From Tenebrio molitor (lineage: Eukaryota > Arthropoda > Insecta > Coleoptera > Tenebrionidae), in NCBI RefSeq assembly GCF_963966145.1, contig NC_091050.1:8556001-8620000 (forward strand): a stretch of 64,000 nucleotides of DNA, read 5' to 3'. Below the pieces are notes generated by a model that had not been told where the DNA came from, searched no databases, and was given only the letters and a program-made list of their open reading frames with translations. Of this stretch, positions 21,452 to 32,328 are shown in pieces. Position 1 is the first letter of the stretch. Every line of letters begins with the position of its first letter. Position numbers and translations under genes: made by a program.

Positions 21452-23645
21452 TTAACATCTGGAATTCTTCGAAGGTTGATCTTCTTTGGACCAGTTTTTA
21501 CTAAACTGAATGACGACTAACTCGTAAGTCACTACGGCACTAGTTATCTAAAAGTATTCCAAATAAGATACTCTTTTTAAAAAAAATTACAACTTACTTG
21601 TAAAATAAGCCGTTTGGTAATTCTAAACAATGATTTCCCCGTAAGACCTGGATTTTGATATTTAACACTGTCCATAAACCTCTTAATCTGAAAAACGTCG
21701 TTAAGAGATGTGAATTTAACTCTAACGAAATGATTACTTCTTTGTTGTAAATTTCATGAGAAGTGGATAAAAGTAAATCGAGTGAAATTTTGCTTTCTTC
21801 ATTTATCCAACTGCCATACACACAAATGGTTGCCATTCTCAAGATAAGTAGACCGAGAGAGATGAAATAATAAATGATTTCCAAAGGAGTCGCTCGATGG
21901 AGACTCAAGCTGTCAAACACTTGAAAAATTATGAAATAAAAATTGGTAAAAAAGGATACTAGGATAAGGTAGGATATTTTGTCATCCAGAAATGCACAGA
22001 AGTTACACAAGCGATTGTAATCTTCATTCACTGAGCCCCAGCTTCTCTCAGATAGAACCTGAAACATTGTATCGGGTGTTCATTTAAATGTACATTTAAA
22101 GTTAGCCTTGAAGGGTCGATTGTGAACGCACCACTCGCCCGTCTGCAGAGTAAAAACCCAAACAACACAAAAAATGAGGTTAGATTTAGACAGCTGATCC
22201 GTGATCTGTAATCCATGGTGCGTTCACAATCGACACTGCAACCCCTACTTTGAGGATAAATTTAAATGAATACCCAATATTAGCAAAGAAATTAATCACG
22301 GAGTATTTTACCTTCATATCTTTCATGCACCGGACTCTGTTATTCACTTGTTTGAATCTCGTCGCTAAAGCACAGCTTATCAGGATAATGAATAGGTCGA
22401 TAAATGTCCAGGAGAACGCCATTCTGGTGTTAACACATTGCAGAAATACTCCGAGCCAAGCAGAGTAATAAGGTTCGATGATGTGGAAAATGGTAGGAAA
22501 AGACATGTTTACAGAAAAATGTTCGAATCCTTTAGAAATTGAATGTTTGCATTGGATTGCTACGATCAGTTTGTTGGCCTGGATTGAAAAGTGTTCGGCT
22601 AAAATATTGCAAAGAAACAATGAAAGTAAATTACTAGATGGTACCATGGCGGCCAAAACATTTTAGCCGTCACAATCTTGACATTCACATAAAGTGTAAA
22701 TAAATCTTTTGGAACCGTAACCCCACGTTCAATTCTTGTCATTTTGACATGCATATTATTATTCTGCCAATCAATTTAAACTGTTTAAAGTTCAGATATT
22801 CTAAAAATCCGACATGAATGAACAAAATTAGAGCAGTCGTACATTGATAACCTGAGGTAAACGTTCTGTGTAGTGGAAAATGACAAAATAATTTCGAGTT
22901 TTGAAATTTACCACCCAAAAAATTTAACCATAATCAAGACGGCAATTATAATCCTAGATCATAAATGACAATAAGGTATGGATTACGTTTCTTTTTTTTT
23001 TTTTTGAAATGACAGAAAGTGACGGCTCAAATTTTTTGGCCGCCGTAGTACCTGCTTCCAATAGAAGAAAAATAACTGAGATTATTTTTAATCGTCGGTC
23101 CAGATTTTTGGGCCACCCATACGAAACCATAGCTCTATCCACCTCCTGCCATTTCAACATAATTTTCTTCCATTCGGTTGCCAGTTTGGTAAAAAATATA
23201 CAAGACAGAGTTCCAGAGGTATAAAATATTACACCATCTACAGCAGAAACAAAAAAGTTTTTGGTGCTCTTAACAAGTTGTCAACGCATTTACTCATTTC
23301 AAACTGGTCATAACCTTCCACTATTAAGAGCCTTATGTGTCCTAGAATTATTAGAATTCCAGACGTGTATGTCACTATCGATGACAAAGCGCGTAGTGAA
23401 AACCAAGAAAAACCAACAGATGAAGGACTTGAACTTAACACTCCTAGCACTGGAAAATATCCAAACAGTTGCGCTATCACGAAAACAAATCTGAGAGATT
23501 TGTGCAAGTTGTGTTTGATGTTATTTCCTGTTTTGATTGGTTGTTGTGTCCTCGATTTTTTTCTAAAAACTTCAAAAATTAAACACACTTGCTGAAGTTG
23601 TGCTTTCCACATAGTGTTAGACATCGAACGAGTCGAAGTAAACAA
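21452..23645 (-). CDS. SR8: sugar-clade gustatory receptor, 432-443 aa, duplicate of SR7
   Basis: Exons on the - strand: 23645-23294, 23237-23052, 22598-22312, 22058-21738, 21687-21598, 21547-21452; total 1332 bases (443 codons plus stop). The ATG homologous to SR7's lies at 23612; an in-frame ATG at 23645 gives 11 extra residues. The SR7 first-intron donor GTAAGC is GAAAGC here, so the corresponding segment reads through in frame and adds about 16 residues before KKSRT. Landmarks as in SR7: FGYFPVLGV, FSWFSLR, ATEWKKIMLKWQEVD, FIDLFIILISCALATRFKQ, SWGSVNEDYNRL, INEESKIS, EIYNKEI, and TYELVVIQF in TM7. Two introns carry transposons: a 402-bp element at 22646-23047 and family A copy 2 at 22072-22277. 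Confidence 0.9.
22072..22277. mobile_element. TA-flanked MITE family A, copy 2, in an SR8 intron
   Basis: 206 bp between TA dinucleotides at 22070-22071 and 22278-22279. It starts TCGGGTGTTCATTTAAATGT and ends AAATTTAAATGAATACCCAA. It sits only about 13 bp from the 3' splice site used by the IL2 exon, so its left end lies in the polypyrimidine/branch region. Confidence 0.82.
22646..23047. mobile_element. Insertion in an SR8 intron with GTACC target duplication
   Basis: 402 bp. The left end reads ATGGCGGCCAAAACATTTTA and the right end, in reverse, TACGGCGGCCAAAAAATTTG; both continue into AGCCGTCAC. GTACC occurs on both sides (22641-22645 and 23048-23052) but only once at the matching place in SR7 (about 19595-19599), which is the empty site. 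Contains a T11 run at about 22991-23004. The superfamily is not determined. Confidence 0.82.
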
Positions 23646-24213
23646 AATCGGTTTATGCTCTTTTATTATTTATTAGATTCAAGTGCAAGTTTTATTAAAA
23701 TGTGGAATAGGTGGACACAATAGTAAAGTTTTTTGAAATTCGTTTAATGTAGGGTTCGGTGCAACATGAGCTTTTAGTCTTTCCTTACTCTGCCTAACAA
23801 ACAATGTTATATTGATATCGAGCCAAGAAAAATTGTTGTTTTCATTAGTGACAGCTGTTTGTAACGCTAAGACACGTGTGATAGTTTTTTTTTTATTCAC
23901 ATATATTTATTATTTCTTCAGTTATTCACAAGGAAAATAAATGATAAACCAACCTGGCATACTGTATTCAAGCTCTTATTTGTTTAAAAAAATTTGATTT
24001 AATTTCCTTCAAATCTCGAACGCATTCAGAGTAGAAGGTCTTTTTGTGCTTCACCCAGTTGCCGACCTCGACTTCGTCTCGGTCTTCAATCCCTGGACAA
24101 TCTCTACACAAAAAGACTCCTAATGATTCCAATACTGTTTTCATTTCCGGATAAATAAAAAATAAAAAATTTGTAATTCACCCGTTTATTAGAGATACAT
24201 TTCGTACAATAAA
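23646..24213. promoter_or_regulatory. SR8 upstream region, conserved with the SR7 upstream region
   Basis: 23646-23860 aligns by eye with 20169-20440 upstream of SR7. Shared blocks include AAAATCGGTTTA, TTATTAAAATGTG, TAACAAACA, ATATTGATAT and GTTTTC[GA]TTAGTGACAG. The last lies next to ATTGTTGTTTTCATTAG, which resembles the motif upstream of SR14-SR16. This is the best candidate promoter block of the pair. The remainder, to 24213, has no gene. Confidence 0.45.
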
Positions 24214-25751
24214 TTAAGTATTTCGACTATTACTAGCGATAACTGTTTTATTTTCAAATTCTTCGTTTCCATCGTTTGGAATTAATTGTGCCTTTAATTG
24301 AAGTAGAACTAATTCGTAAGTCATAACAACTCCTGCAATCTGAAAAAGATAGATCAGTAAAAAAATGTAAGAAGTTACTTTATTGCTAACTTTGAAAATA
24401 GAGCTTTTCGTTATAGTGAAGAAACCTTTCCCGGAAATGGAAATCTTTGTGGAAAGTACTTGATTCACAAATCTTTCAATCTAAAATGATGAAGGAGTTA
24501 TTTCAGAAGAATAGTATATTGCACGATTACGGTTCAAACCTCTAAAGAATGTAATGAAGTAGGCATAGAAAGTAGATATCTCGTTATATTATTGTTTTCC
24601 TCTAGAACAGAGGCTCCTTTAAAGCAGAGGTAAATGAGTTTTGCAGTACAATTTCCTACAGATGTGAAAAGAAGAAATTTCTTGGCTACACTTTTGATAG
24701 ATTTCAGAGCACCAGTAATGTTAATCAGAATAAGAAACAAATTTGAAAAATATGATACTAACACTATGTATCCCAATTTGCGATTAATGACTTCGCATAA
24801 ACTGCAAATTTTAAAATGTTCCGCTCTTATACTTCTCCATACGCTTTCATTTCGTACCTAAACGATATGTGTGAAAAAATCGACTTAAAAACACAAACGT
24901 TTGCACCTACATTAGCTTTGATAACTGTTTTAATTTTGTATTTTACTTGTTTTAATCGCGCAGCAAGCGATAAACCCATTATCATCAATAAAACGTCACC
25001 AAAATATGAAACTATCGTTATTTCATTATAAAAAACCTAAAAAATGCTTTTATAACTCAAGTAATCCATATTTGCATTCTTACGATAATTGGAACAGCTG
25101 TCCAAGGGTCATATTCGATATATCTGAAAACGTGAGAGCACAGAAAAACCTTCAAAGCATATTGTTTCAAAGTTTCTAATGTGGTCTCTGCATGTTCTGA
25201 AATCATCGACACATAATACACATTTGAGATCACCAAAAGAACTGAAATAGCAATTATCTTAAAAAGAAAATTTTATATCTTTCAATTTCTACCTCCTTTG
25301 ATAATAAAAATTGTTAATATCAGGATTTTGCATTTCTTCACCAAATTAGTGTTTACTCCGTACATTCCCATTTTATTTTCCAAGTCTTTCCATTTTTGCA
25401 TAAATTCTGGCCATTCGGAAGCTAATTTGACAAGATATGCAATTAATAGCGTTTGATAACCGGTGTATATCGTTAGAGCTGAAACAAAAACATCAAGAAT
25501 TATTAGTAAACAAAGAGAAGATACTCACTGATGTAGTCAGAAACGTTTTTTAATATCATTGTAGGAAAAATTGTAAAGAATATAAACAAAGAAACTAATA
25601 ACATTGCCATTGAGTGTAAGGTCTTCAAGGAAAACCAAGAAAATTTCAAGCAAGAGTTGTCAGAATGTGTAATTCCTTGAACAGGAAAGAATCCTATAAG
25701 TTGGTAAAGGATTAATAAAAGTCGAATGCTGGAATGAATGCTAGTGTCCAT
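24214..25751 (-). CDS. SR9: sugar-clade gustatory receptor, 408 aa
   Basis: Exons on the - strand: 25751-25529, 25478-25293, 25241-25084, 25036-24911, 24857-24540, 24480-24391, 24339-24214; total 1227 bases, open. Landmarks: IGFFPVQGI then LKFSWFSLK near TM1; ASEWPEFMQKWKDLE after TM2; YFGDVLLMIMGLSLAARLKQ in TM4; VWRSIRAEHFKICSL in IL2, where the usual REDYNRL is altered; LEENNNIT where other genes have [NE]ESKKP; TYELVLLQL in TM7, then an unusually long tail of about 30 residues. The intron in TM5-TM6 is missing; the one before TM4 is kept. The divergent IL2 and IL3 motifs make SR9 the most derived of the SR9-SR12 set, but the frame and all splice sites are good. Confidence 0.88.
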
Positions 25752-27166
25752 TTGGAAATTTTACTGGATGTTCTGACAATACATGATGAAGTGATTTCTA
25801 TGTATTTGTTGTTTGTATTGCAACAAGGTTTACATGAACATGACAGAAAGGAAATTATCTCATGTAAACAACATTTTTACCTTCAACCTTTATTTTTGTT
25901 CAACTCACTTATTCAATATATTATTTGTTAATAATACATAACATTTTTGTTTTATAATACAAAAATTTCCGATAATATTGCGGAATCTGGAAAAGTGCTC
26001 CGAATGCTTGCAGCGTTTCCACGTTGAATGGCAAGGGAAATCCTCTCGAAAAGGAATTTCTTTGATTTTGAATCGCCTGATTCAATATTGATTTTTCATT
26101 ATTCTAATTACAATAATAATATTGTTTTGATTCCATAATTGAGTAGTGTGTAGTGGTCATGACTCAGGGGCTAGATACTGGCTTATCACCCATACCGCCC
26201 GGGTTTCCATCTTTCGGAAGAGATGTAAAGCTGTCGGTCCCGGCTACTTACTTAGTAGTGGTCATGCTAGAGGCGCTTGCGCGACCTGAAAACTTCTAGC
26301 ACTTGGCCAGAAAGTATGATTATTTATTTTATTTTTATTGTTGTGTAGCATAATATAAAATTGAAATAATCATTTTTCATTTTAACATTTATGGTGGATG
26401 CGCCGGGAGATAATTACATATTTAATGGAATTTAGTATTCGTGTAATTGCTAATTTCATCCTATTATTTTTGGTAAACAATATCGTCTTTTTCCTACTAT
26501 TAAATGCACGCTGTACATACACTTTGAAACAATGTATAGGTTTGTTTACGTTTAAAAGTGACTGTTAACTTTGCATGTATGAGCTAATAAATTATCACTC
26601 CCACAACTTTGTAAACAATGAGCGTTTCCGTCAAAACAACTTTTACCTGGTTCATATTTACACATATTTTTGTTGACAGTAATTTACACAGGAAAACATA
26701 TATTGTCACAAAAACAAATTAGAATTTACATTATTGATAATTTAGTAAAAGTTTTTGGTCAAGTGCAGCGTAATTACAGCACGGAAATACATTGACATTT
26801 GTTATTTCATAAAAATCTGCAAAAGTGCAAAGTAAAACATTTGGTCGGTCGAAAAGTCTAATGTAAATGTCGTACGGTAGGTATTTTACAGCGCTCCAAC
26901 TAATTAGGCACTCGGCTACGCCTGGTGCTTGAAACCTAGTTGTCGAAAGAAGGGAAATCTTAAAAGAGATTAGAATCACAGGATTCTTAAAATTTGCACC
27001 ACGACAAAATTAAATTACTTTGTGGCTGCATTAAGTTTTAAAAATTAGAGGTTTCATTTCCAAAAATATTTAAAATGAGTCAGAAATGGAACATCAAAAT
27101 ATAAATTTACAACATGGATGAATTAAGTGTCCTTAAACCCTGTAATCCATGATTTTCGATTAGTTA
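25752..27166. other. Intergenic, SR9 to SR10, with a retroelement-like tail
   Basis: 1.4 kb. A segment at about 26145-26325 is richer in GC than its surroundings and resembles a non-LTR retrotransposon 3' end (listed separately). The rest is AT-rich with no gene. The - strand open frame 26731-26979 has no recognisable features. Confidence 0.5.
26145..26325 (+). mobile_element. Possible non-LTR retrotransposon 3' fragment
   Basis: The stretch containing AAAGCTGTCGGTCCCGGCTA, then TTACTTAGTAGTGGTCATG and ending in an A/T-rich tail resembles the 3' untranslated ends that many insect LINEs leave behind (recollection of a general pattern, not a match to a named element). No coding part is present. 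Moderate to low certainty. Confidence 0.4.
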
Positions 27167-29052
27167 TTATTTGTTTGATTTCTGTAAATAAAACTGTATA
27201 AGAACTAGCTCATAGGTGATTATTGCGGCAGCGATCTAAAACAAATTCCTGAAAATCTTGGAACTTTGCAGAAACTTACCGACCTTGAGAATCAAAACTT
27301 TTGTAATAACGAAAAATTTTTTGGCGGAAAACGCGACCTCACGATTAGCCACTTGATCGAGAAATCTTTCAATCTAAATTCATACCAAATTAACATCATA
27401 TGAGGAGATTTCTAACGACGTACCTCTATATTGCAAAAATTTGCTTGAACGAGTGTCAAATTCGGCAAAATCTTTTTGTATTCTTCGTTGATGAGAGAAC
27501 CGCAGCAACATACACTGACAAGTCTCACCACCAATAAAGTGAAAGAAAATATGAAATAAGCCGGACTTAAGATCATATTGGCATTTTGGAATGCAGTGAG
27601 AAGTTGCATCAAAATGTAAAATATGTTCAAACAGAAACAAAATATTATTAAATTTGATATTTTGTCGTTGACATTATTCAGGAGTTTGCAAATTTGATTG
27701 AATTCCTCACGAATAATTTTCCAGGCCGTTATGGACTTTACCTATAAAAACTTTACCATTGTGCTTGTTTAAATCTAGAAAATCACTCACTTTATGTTTG
27801 ATTAGATGTTCGGTTTTAACAACGATTTGTTTCATTCTCATTGCGAGCCCCGTTGTGATTAGTATCAGAAACACTGCTATGTACGAACAAGAAAAACTGC
27901 ATTGAAAATTTGCAACCTGAAATATGAATGACTCTAGAGTTTTGGTAGTTAAATAAACAATACTCACTTCTAGTACTATGCCCTTCCACAAGGAAAAACT
28001 AGTTCTTTCAAAAATTTGTGGAAAAGAAATATAAACAAAATATTGTTGTATAACATCCTCGACTGTTTTCGCATTGATCGTTGAAAATGATATTTTGAAA
28101 CCTACAATGCTAATATATTCAACTGAAATAAAATCTGAATTATTTAACGAAAATGGTACTTTATTTGACAATGTACTTGTCGCTAGAGATAAAAAACTCG
28201 CTGTGATCAAATTAAACTTTGACTTCATTTTTGTCGTCATTCCGAAGTTTTTCATACTGCACTCGAGCTCGTGCCATTCTTCCATTAGTTGCGGCCACGC
28301 TTTTGCTAATTGAAAGAAAAATAATCCAGGAAACAATCCACACATATAGTAAAAGGTACCACCTAAAATACAGAATCCCATTCACAAGCAGAACTATTTC
28401 TGACTGTAATTTTACTAATAATGAGGCGAATCAGTGATGGCAGCAGCCTATGAAGTTTCAGTTTGAGTAATCATTTATCACAGAGAAATATCATGAATGT
28501 CAAAAAAAGAAAAAACTCTTTCTCTTGTCAATAATTATCACATTCAGCAGAAAAACGTTCCAGAAATTCTTCAAAACAAGCTTGAACAAAATAAAACCAT
28601 TCTCCATTTTCTAGTTTCACACCGTTGAGAAAATATGATTTCAAAAAGTAGTGACTTGTGTTCAGTAGTTAACTTTAAAACTCTCTGAGAACTTGACAAG
28701 CATTTTTCGCACAGAGAGATGCGGAAAAAATTCATAGGTCGCTTCCTATCAGGTTCTTTTTTGTTCTCTATGTGAAACACTCACTTAGTCCCATCAAAGA
28801 GGCAGATTCGATTAATGTACATAGCGTACTTGTAAGCAACAAACATTGGATAGCTATGGAGAATAAAGAATATGCGGTTAACAGCGACAACCAAGAAAAT
28901 TTTAAAGATTTATGTGACCGTTTTAATACACCTTGGACCGGAAAAAATCCAAAAATCTGACTCCATGCAAGTGACAAACGCATGGACGAATGTATGTTAT
29001 CAACAGATTTTTGATTTTCAATTACCCAATAATCAATATTATGATTTCTCAT
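27167..29052 (-). CDS. SR10: sugar-clade gustatory receptor, 403 aa
   Basis: Exons on the - strand: 29052-28785, 28362-28177, 28122-27968, 27916-27791, 27741-27424, 27373-27284, 27235-27167; total 1212 bases, open. Landmarks: FGFFPVQGVL then LKFSWLSLL near TM1; AKAWPQLMEEWHELE after TM2; SYIAVFLILITTGLAMRMKQ in TM4; AWKIIREEFNQICKL in IL2; INEEYKKILP and FCNIEI after TM6; TYELVLIQF in TM7. The first intron is long (422 bp, 28363-28784). The donor after the IL3 exon is GTCGGTAAGT; using GTCG keeps the standard 90-base exon. The intron in TM5-TM6 is absent. Confidence 0.88.
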
Positions 29053-29631
29053 AATGTACTCGTACGAGTATACTGTTTTGACTGAATAAGCTAATCAAAC
29101 TACATTCAGTGTTGAACATGTGAAGAGGATAAATAATATCAGATATTGATCTATGTTTCAAATATGTTATATATTGACAAAAACAAAGATAATTGTGTAA
29201 TTTGTTTTTTGAACATAGAGTACAAACGTAGTAAATTGTACTACGATTTATCCTTGGTTTAGTTAATTTATTAAATAAAAAATTCGCGTTATAATCTATT
29301 AAGATTTTTTTCTAATGAACCTGGGTTTAAAAAGACGTGTAGTGCGTCTTTGGTATTGGGTGTTCATTTAAATTTCTCCTCAAAGTTAGCGTTGAAGAGG
29401 CGATTGTGAACGCACCACTCGTCAGTCTGAATGGTAAAAAAATACAAACAACGCAAAAAGTGAGGTTAGTGTTAAACAGCTGATTAGTCATGTGTAATCC
29501 GTGGTGAGTTCACAATAGACTCTTCAACCTCTACTTTAAGGATAAATAAACATATACATATAAACATGTGTATTTTATTATAAACATAATAAACACAAAA
29601 ATTAGAATTTTTGCAACAGATATTAGTTAGA
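29053..29631. other. Intergenic, SR10 to SR11, with MITE copy 3
   Basis: 579 bp. The right part is occupied by family A copy 3 (29356-29553). An ATGTACTCGTACGAGTA palindrome (GTACTCGTACGAGTAT) lies at about 29056-29071. No gene. Confidence 0.55.
29356..29553. mobile_element. TA-flanked MITE family A, copy 3, degraded right end
   Basis: The left end reads TTGGGTGTTCATTTAAATTT after a TA. The internal arms are clear (CGATTGTGAACGCACCACTC and GTGAGTTCACAATAGACTC), but the right terminus decays into GATAAATAAACATATAC. Confidence 0.75.
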
Positions 29632-31164
29632 TTAATTATTATTAACTGTGCTATTCCATTGTGGTTTACAAATATTATCTTTAAAATCCTCATTACTTTG
29701 AAGTAATTGCGCATTGAACTGCATTAGAACTAATTCGTAAGTTACTATGGCTCCAGCAATCTAAAATAAATGGTTCAAATTCGCCTAAACCTGTCTGAAG
29801 GTACATTATTTTTTATACGCACTTGCAATATTAATCCTTTAGTTATCTTGAAAAAATTCTTGCCAGTAATAATAAGATTACTTTTAATGACTTGATCGAT
29901 GAAGCGTTCCACCTGAAATAAATATTTCATGACCAACACAAAAAGAAAACTGTGTCAGCTTACTTCAGCATTGTATACAGAGGAAGGAACAGAAAACAGC
30001 AAGGGCAAAATTTTTTTGCTCTCTTCATTTATCCAAGATCCGTAGAAGGATACACTGACTAGTCGCGTGATCAAAAATCCGAACGATATGAAATAGTAAA
30101 CCTTTCTTAAAGTACTCTTCAACTGTCGTACACTTCCAAAAAGCTGAATCAAGATGAAGTACAAATTAGTACCGTACGACACCAGTACAATATAGGACAA
30201 CTTGTTGTCTAAGAAAGAACATAATTTACAAAGTGTGTAGTGCTCTTCGCGCATCTTTTTCCAACATCTCGGATTTTTCGTCTAGAAATTTTCGATGTTT
30301 ATTTCAAAAAAATAGTAAGTACCAAATACAAACTTGGGATCTTAAGAGAAGTTCCAATTTCGTAACAAACTGTTTAAGTCTAAAGACAAAAGCGGTACTC
30401 ATCAAAATTATAAAAACGTCTGTATAAGTCCAAGAAAAGGTGGTTCTTAGGACGATCATTTGCAAAAACAGAGCTTTCCACAAAGCATAACCAGTCCAAT
30501 AAAACACGTGAAAATAAAGTTTTGTGAAAAAATTTCTCAAGCCTTCTTCCACAGATTCGCATGTCCAGGTAATTTGTATGATGAGGTAAACCTGAACTAA
30601 AATATGTTCCACTGAAAACGCTAACATGTTTAAGAAAAATTGACTGTAGATATAGATTGCACCTGCAGCAATCAGCAAAAATGTGACAGTGAGAATTTTT
30701 AATTTTCTTTTCAAACCAGTACTTATTCCGACAGTTCCCATAGTGATCTCAAGGTCATGCCATTTGTCCATGAACTGTGGCCAATCCTTTGCCAGTTTAA
30801 AAAAGAGCAGGTTAGAAAACAAGCCGGAAACATTAAATAGTACGTCTGCTAAAAATGTCCAATTTAAAATTTACAAACGAGTAGTAGATAAAAGTCGACA
30901 CTTACTAATTCCTTCTAAAGAAGAATCAAGAGTTACAGCTTTCCAAATAACAACAATCAATACAAAGCAAAGGAGAAATAAGCAGATCAACGAATATAAA
31001 GTTTTAAAAGCGCACCAAGAGAATTTCAAGGCTCTATGATCAGGACTTCTTAGGCCTCCCAACGGGAAAAATCCGAATATTTGTAGCAAAACTAACGAAA
31101 ATCTGAGGGAAGGGTGTATATTGATCAGATCTGTTCTGTTTGTTATTCCTTTTGGTCCGCTCAT
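29632..31164 (-). CDS. SR11: sugar-clade gustatory receptor, 419 aa
   Basis: Exons on the - strand: 31164-30906, 30848-30663, 30611-30334, 30281-29964, 29912-29823, 29760-29632; total 1260 bases, open. Landmarks: FGFFPLGGL then LKFSWCAFK near TM1; AKDWPQFMDKWHDLE after TM2; TYTDVFIILMSTAFVFRLKQ in TM4; CWKKMREEHYTLCKL in IL2, with Cys before Trp as in SR7; INEESKKILP and VYNAEV after TM6; TYELVLMQF in TM7, followed by a tail of about 25 residues. The introns before TM4 and in TM5-TM6 are absent. The TM4 exon is followed by a GTTTG donor, not a typical GTRAG, but frame and phase agree with relatives. Confidence 0.88.
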
Positions 31165-32328
31165 TATAACTTGCTTGCTAATGCATGAGTCGATACCGTG
31201 AAAAGCTGCTGAGCTTTGTTAAGTGTGTATTTACGACTATGTGTGATGTCAACTCGTCAGAAAATTTACTTCGAGGCAATGTAAGGAAACTGAAATAAAC
31301 GCACATTGTGTGTGTTGTGTTTGTGATTACTGATTACTTAATAAATGAATCGATTTATTTTTCTGTTGAACAAAAACAATTCAAAAACAACTAATTTCAA
31401 CGTTCAAGCTTTTCTTAGAATACAGAAATAATGTTTACTTGAATGTCGTGACAATATTACGTATCGCATTGAAACATCGACACGATATCGTCAATAAAGG
31501 AATGATCACGTGAGGTAAATAATGATCTTGGAAATAAATTTAAATAGAAATATAAAAAAAGATCGTGCACTAAAAAATGGAAAATAATTTCAGTTTGTAC
31601 AATGTGGAAATATATTGGGTGTTCATTTAAATTTCTCCTCAAAGTTGGCGTTGAAGAGTCGATTGTGAACGCACCACTCGTCAGTCTGCATAGTAAAAAA
31701 CCAAACAACATAAAAAGTTAGGTCAGCTGATCCGTGATCTGTAATTCGTGGTGCGTTCACAATCGACTCTTCAGCGCCAACTTTGAGGATAAATAAACAC
31801 CCGATATGTGCAAGGAATACCTAATGCAACGGAAGCAACGATTACCTACTTTTAGTTACCATATTGTCTTGTTTCTACCAAAAGTTATTACCTAATATTT
31901 TTATCCAAATGGAGTTAATAATAGTAGTTTATGCAACAAGTGCGTAAAGTAGTATTTTCCTTTAGGAAACCTGTACTAATGGTTGTAGAAAATATGTAAA
32001 AATAACAAAAAACACTGGTTTATTCCCTTCTTTAATAAAAAAAAAACCGATTTCTTGTGAATTATCAATTCAAACGTGGTTTTGGGATAACAAGGATTAA
32101 AATAGAAAATATTCTTGCGGTAAAACGTCGCAATAAAACACATGTTCCACAATATTACAAGTAATTTAAATGAGAGAAATCGTTTTACCAAAGGTAATGT
32201 CTTCGTTAAGATATTGCGTTACAAGGACGTTAAAAAATAATATTATTTGTGATTTCTTGATTTTTTGCTACTGTACCATAAACGATAAGCCACGATAAAC
32301 TGTATATCTACTCAGATCTGTAAATTAT
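31165..32328. other. Intergenic, SR11 to SR12, with MITE copy 4
   Basis: 1.16 kb. Holds family A copy 4 at 31615-31804. Otherwise AT-rich with no gene; open frames at 31457-31711 run through the MITE. Confidence 0.55.
31615..31804. mobile_element. TA-flanked MITE family A, copy 4
   Basis: 190 bp between TA dinucleotides (31613-31614 and 31805-31806). It starts TTGGGTGTTCATTTAAATTT and ends GATAAATAAACACCCGA. The inner arms match the other copies closely, including GTCGATTGTGAACGCACCAC. Confidence 0.85.
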
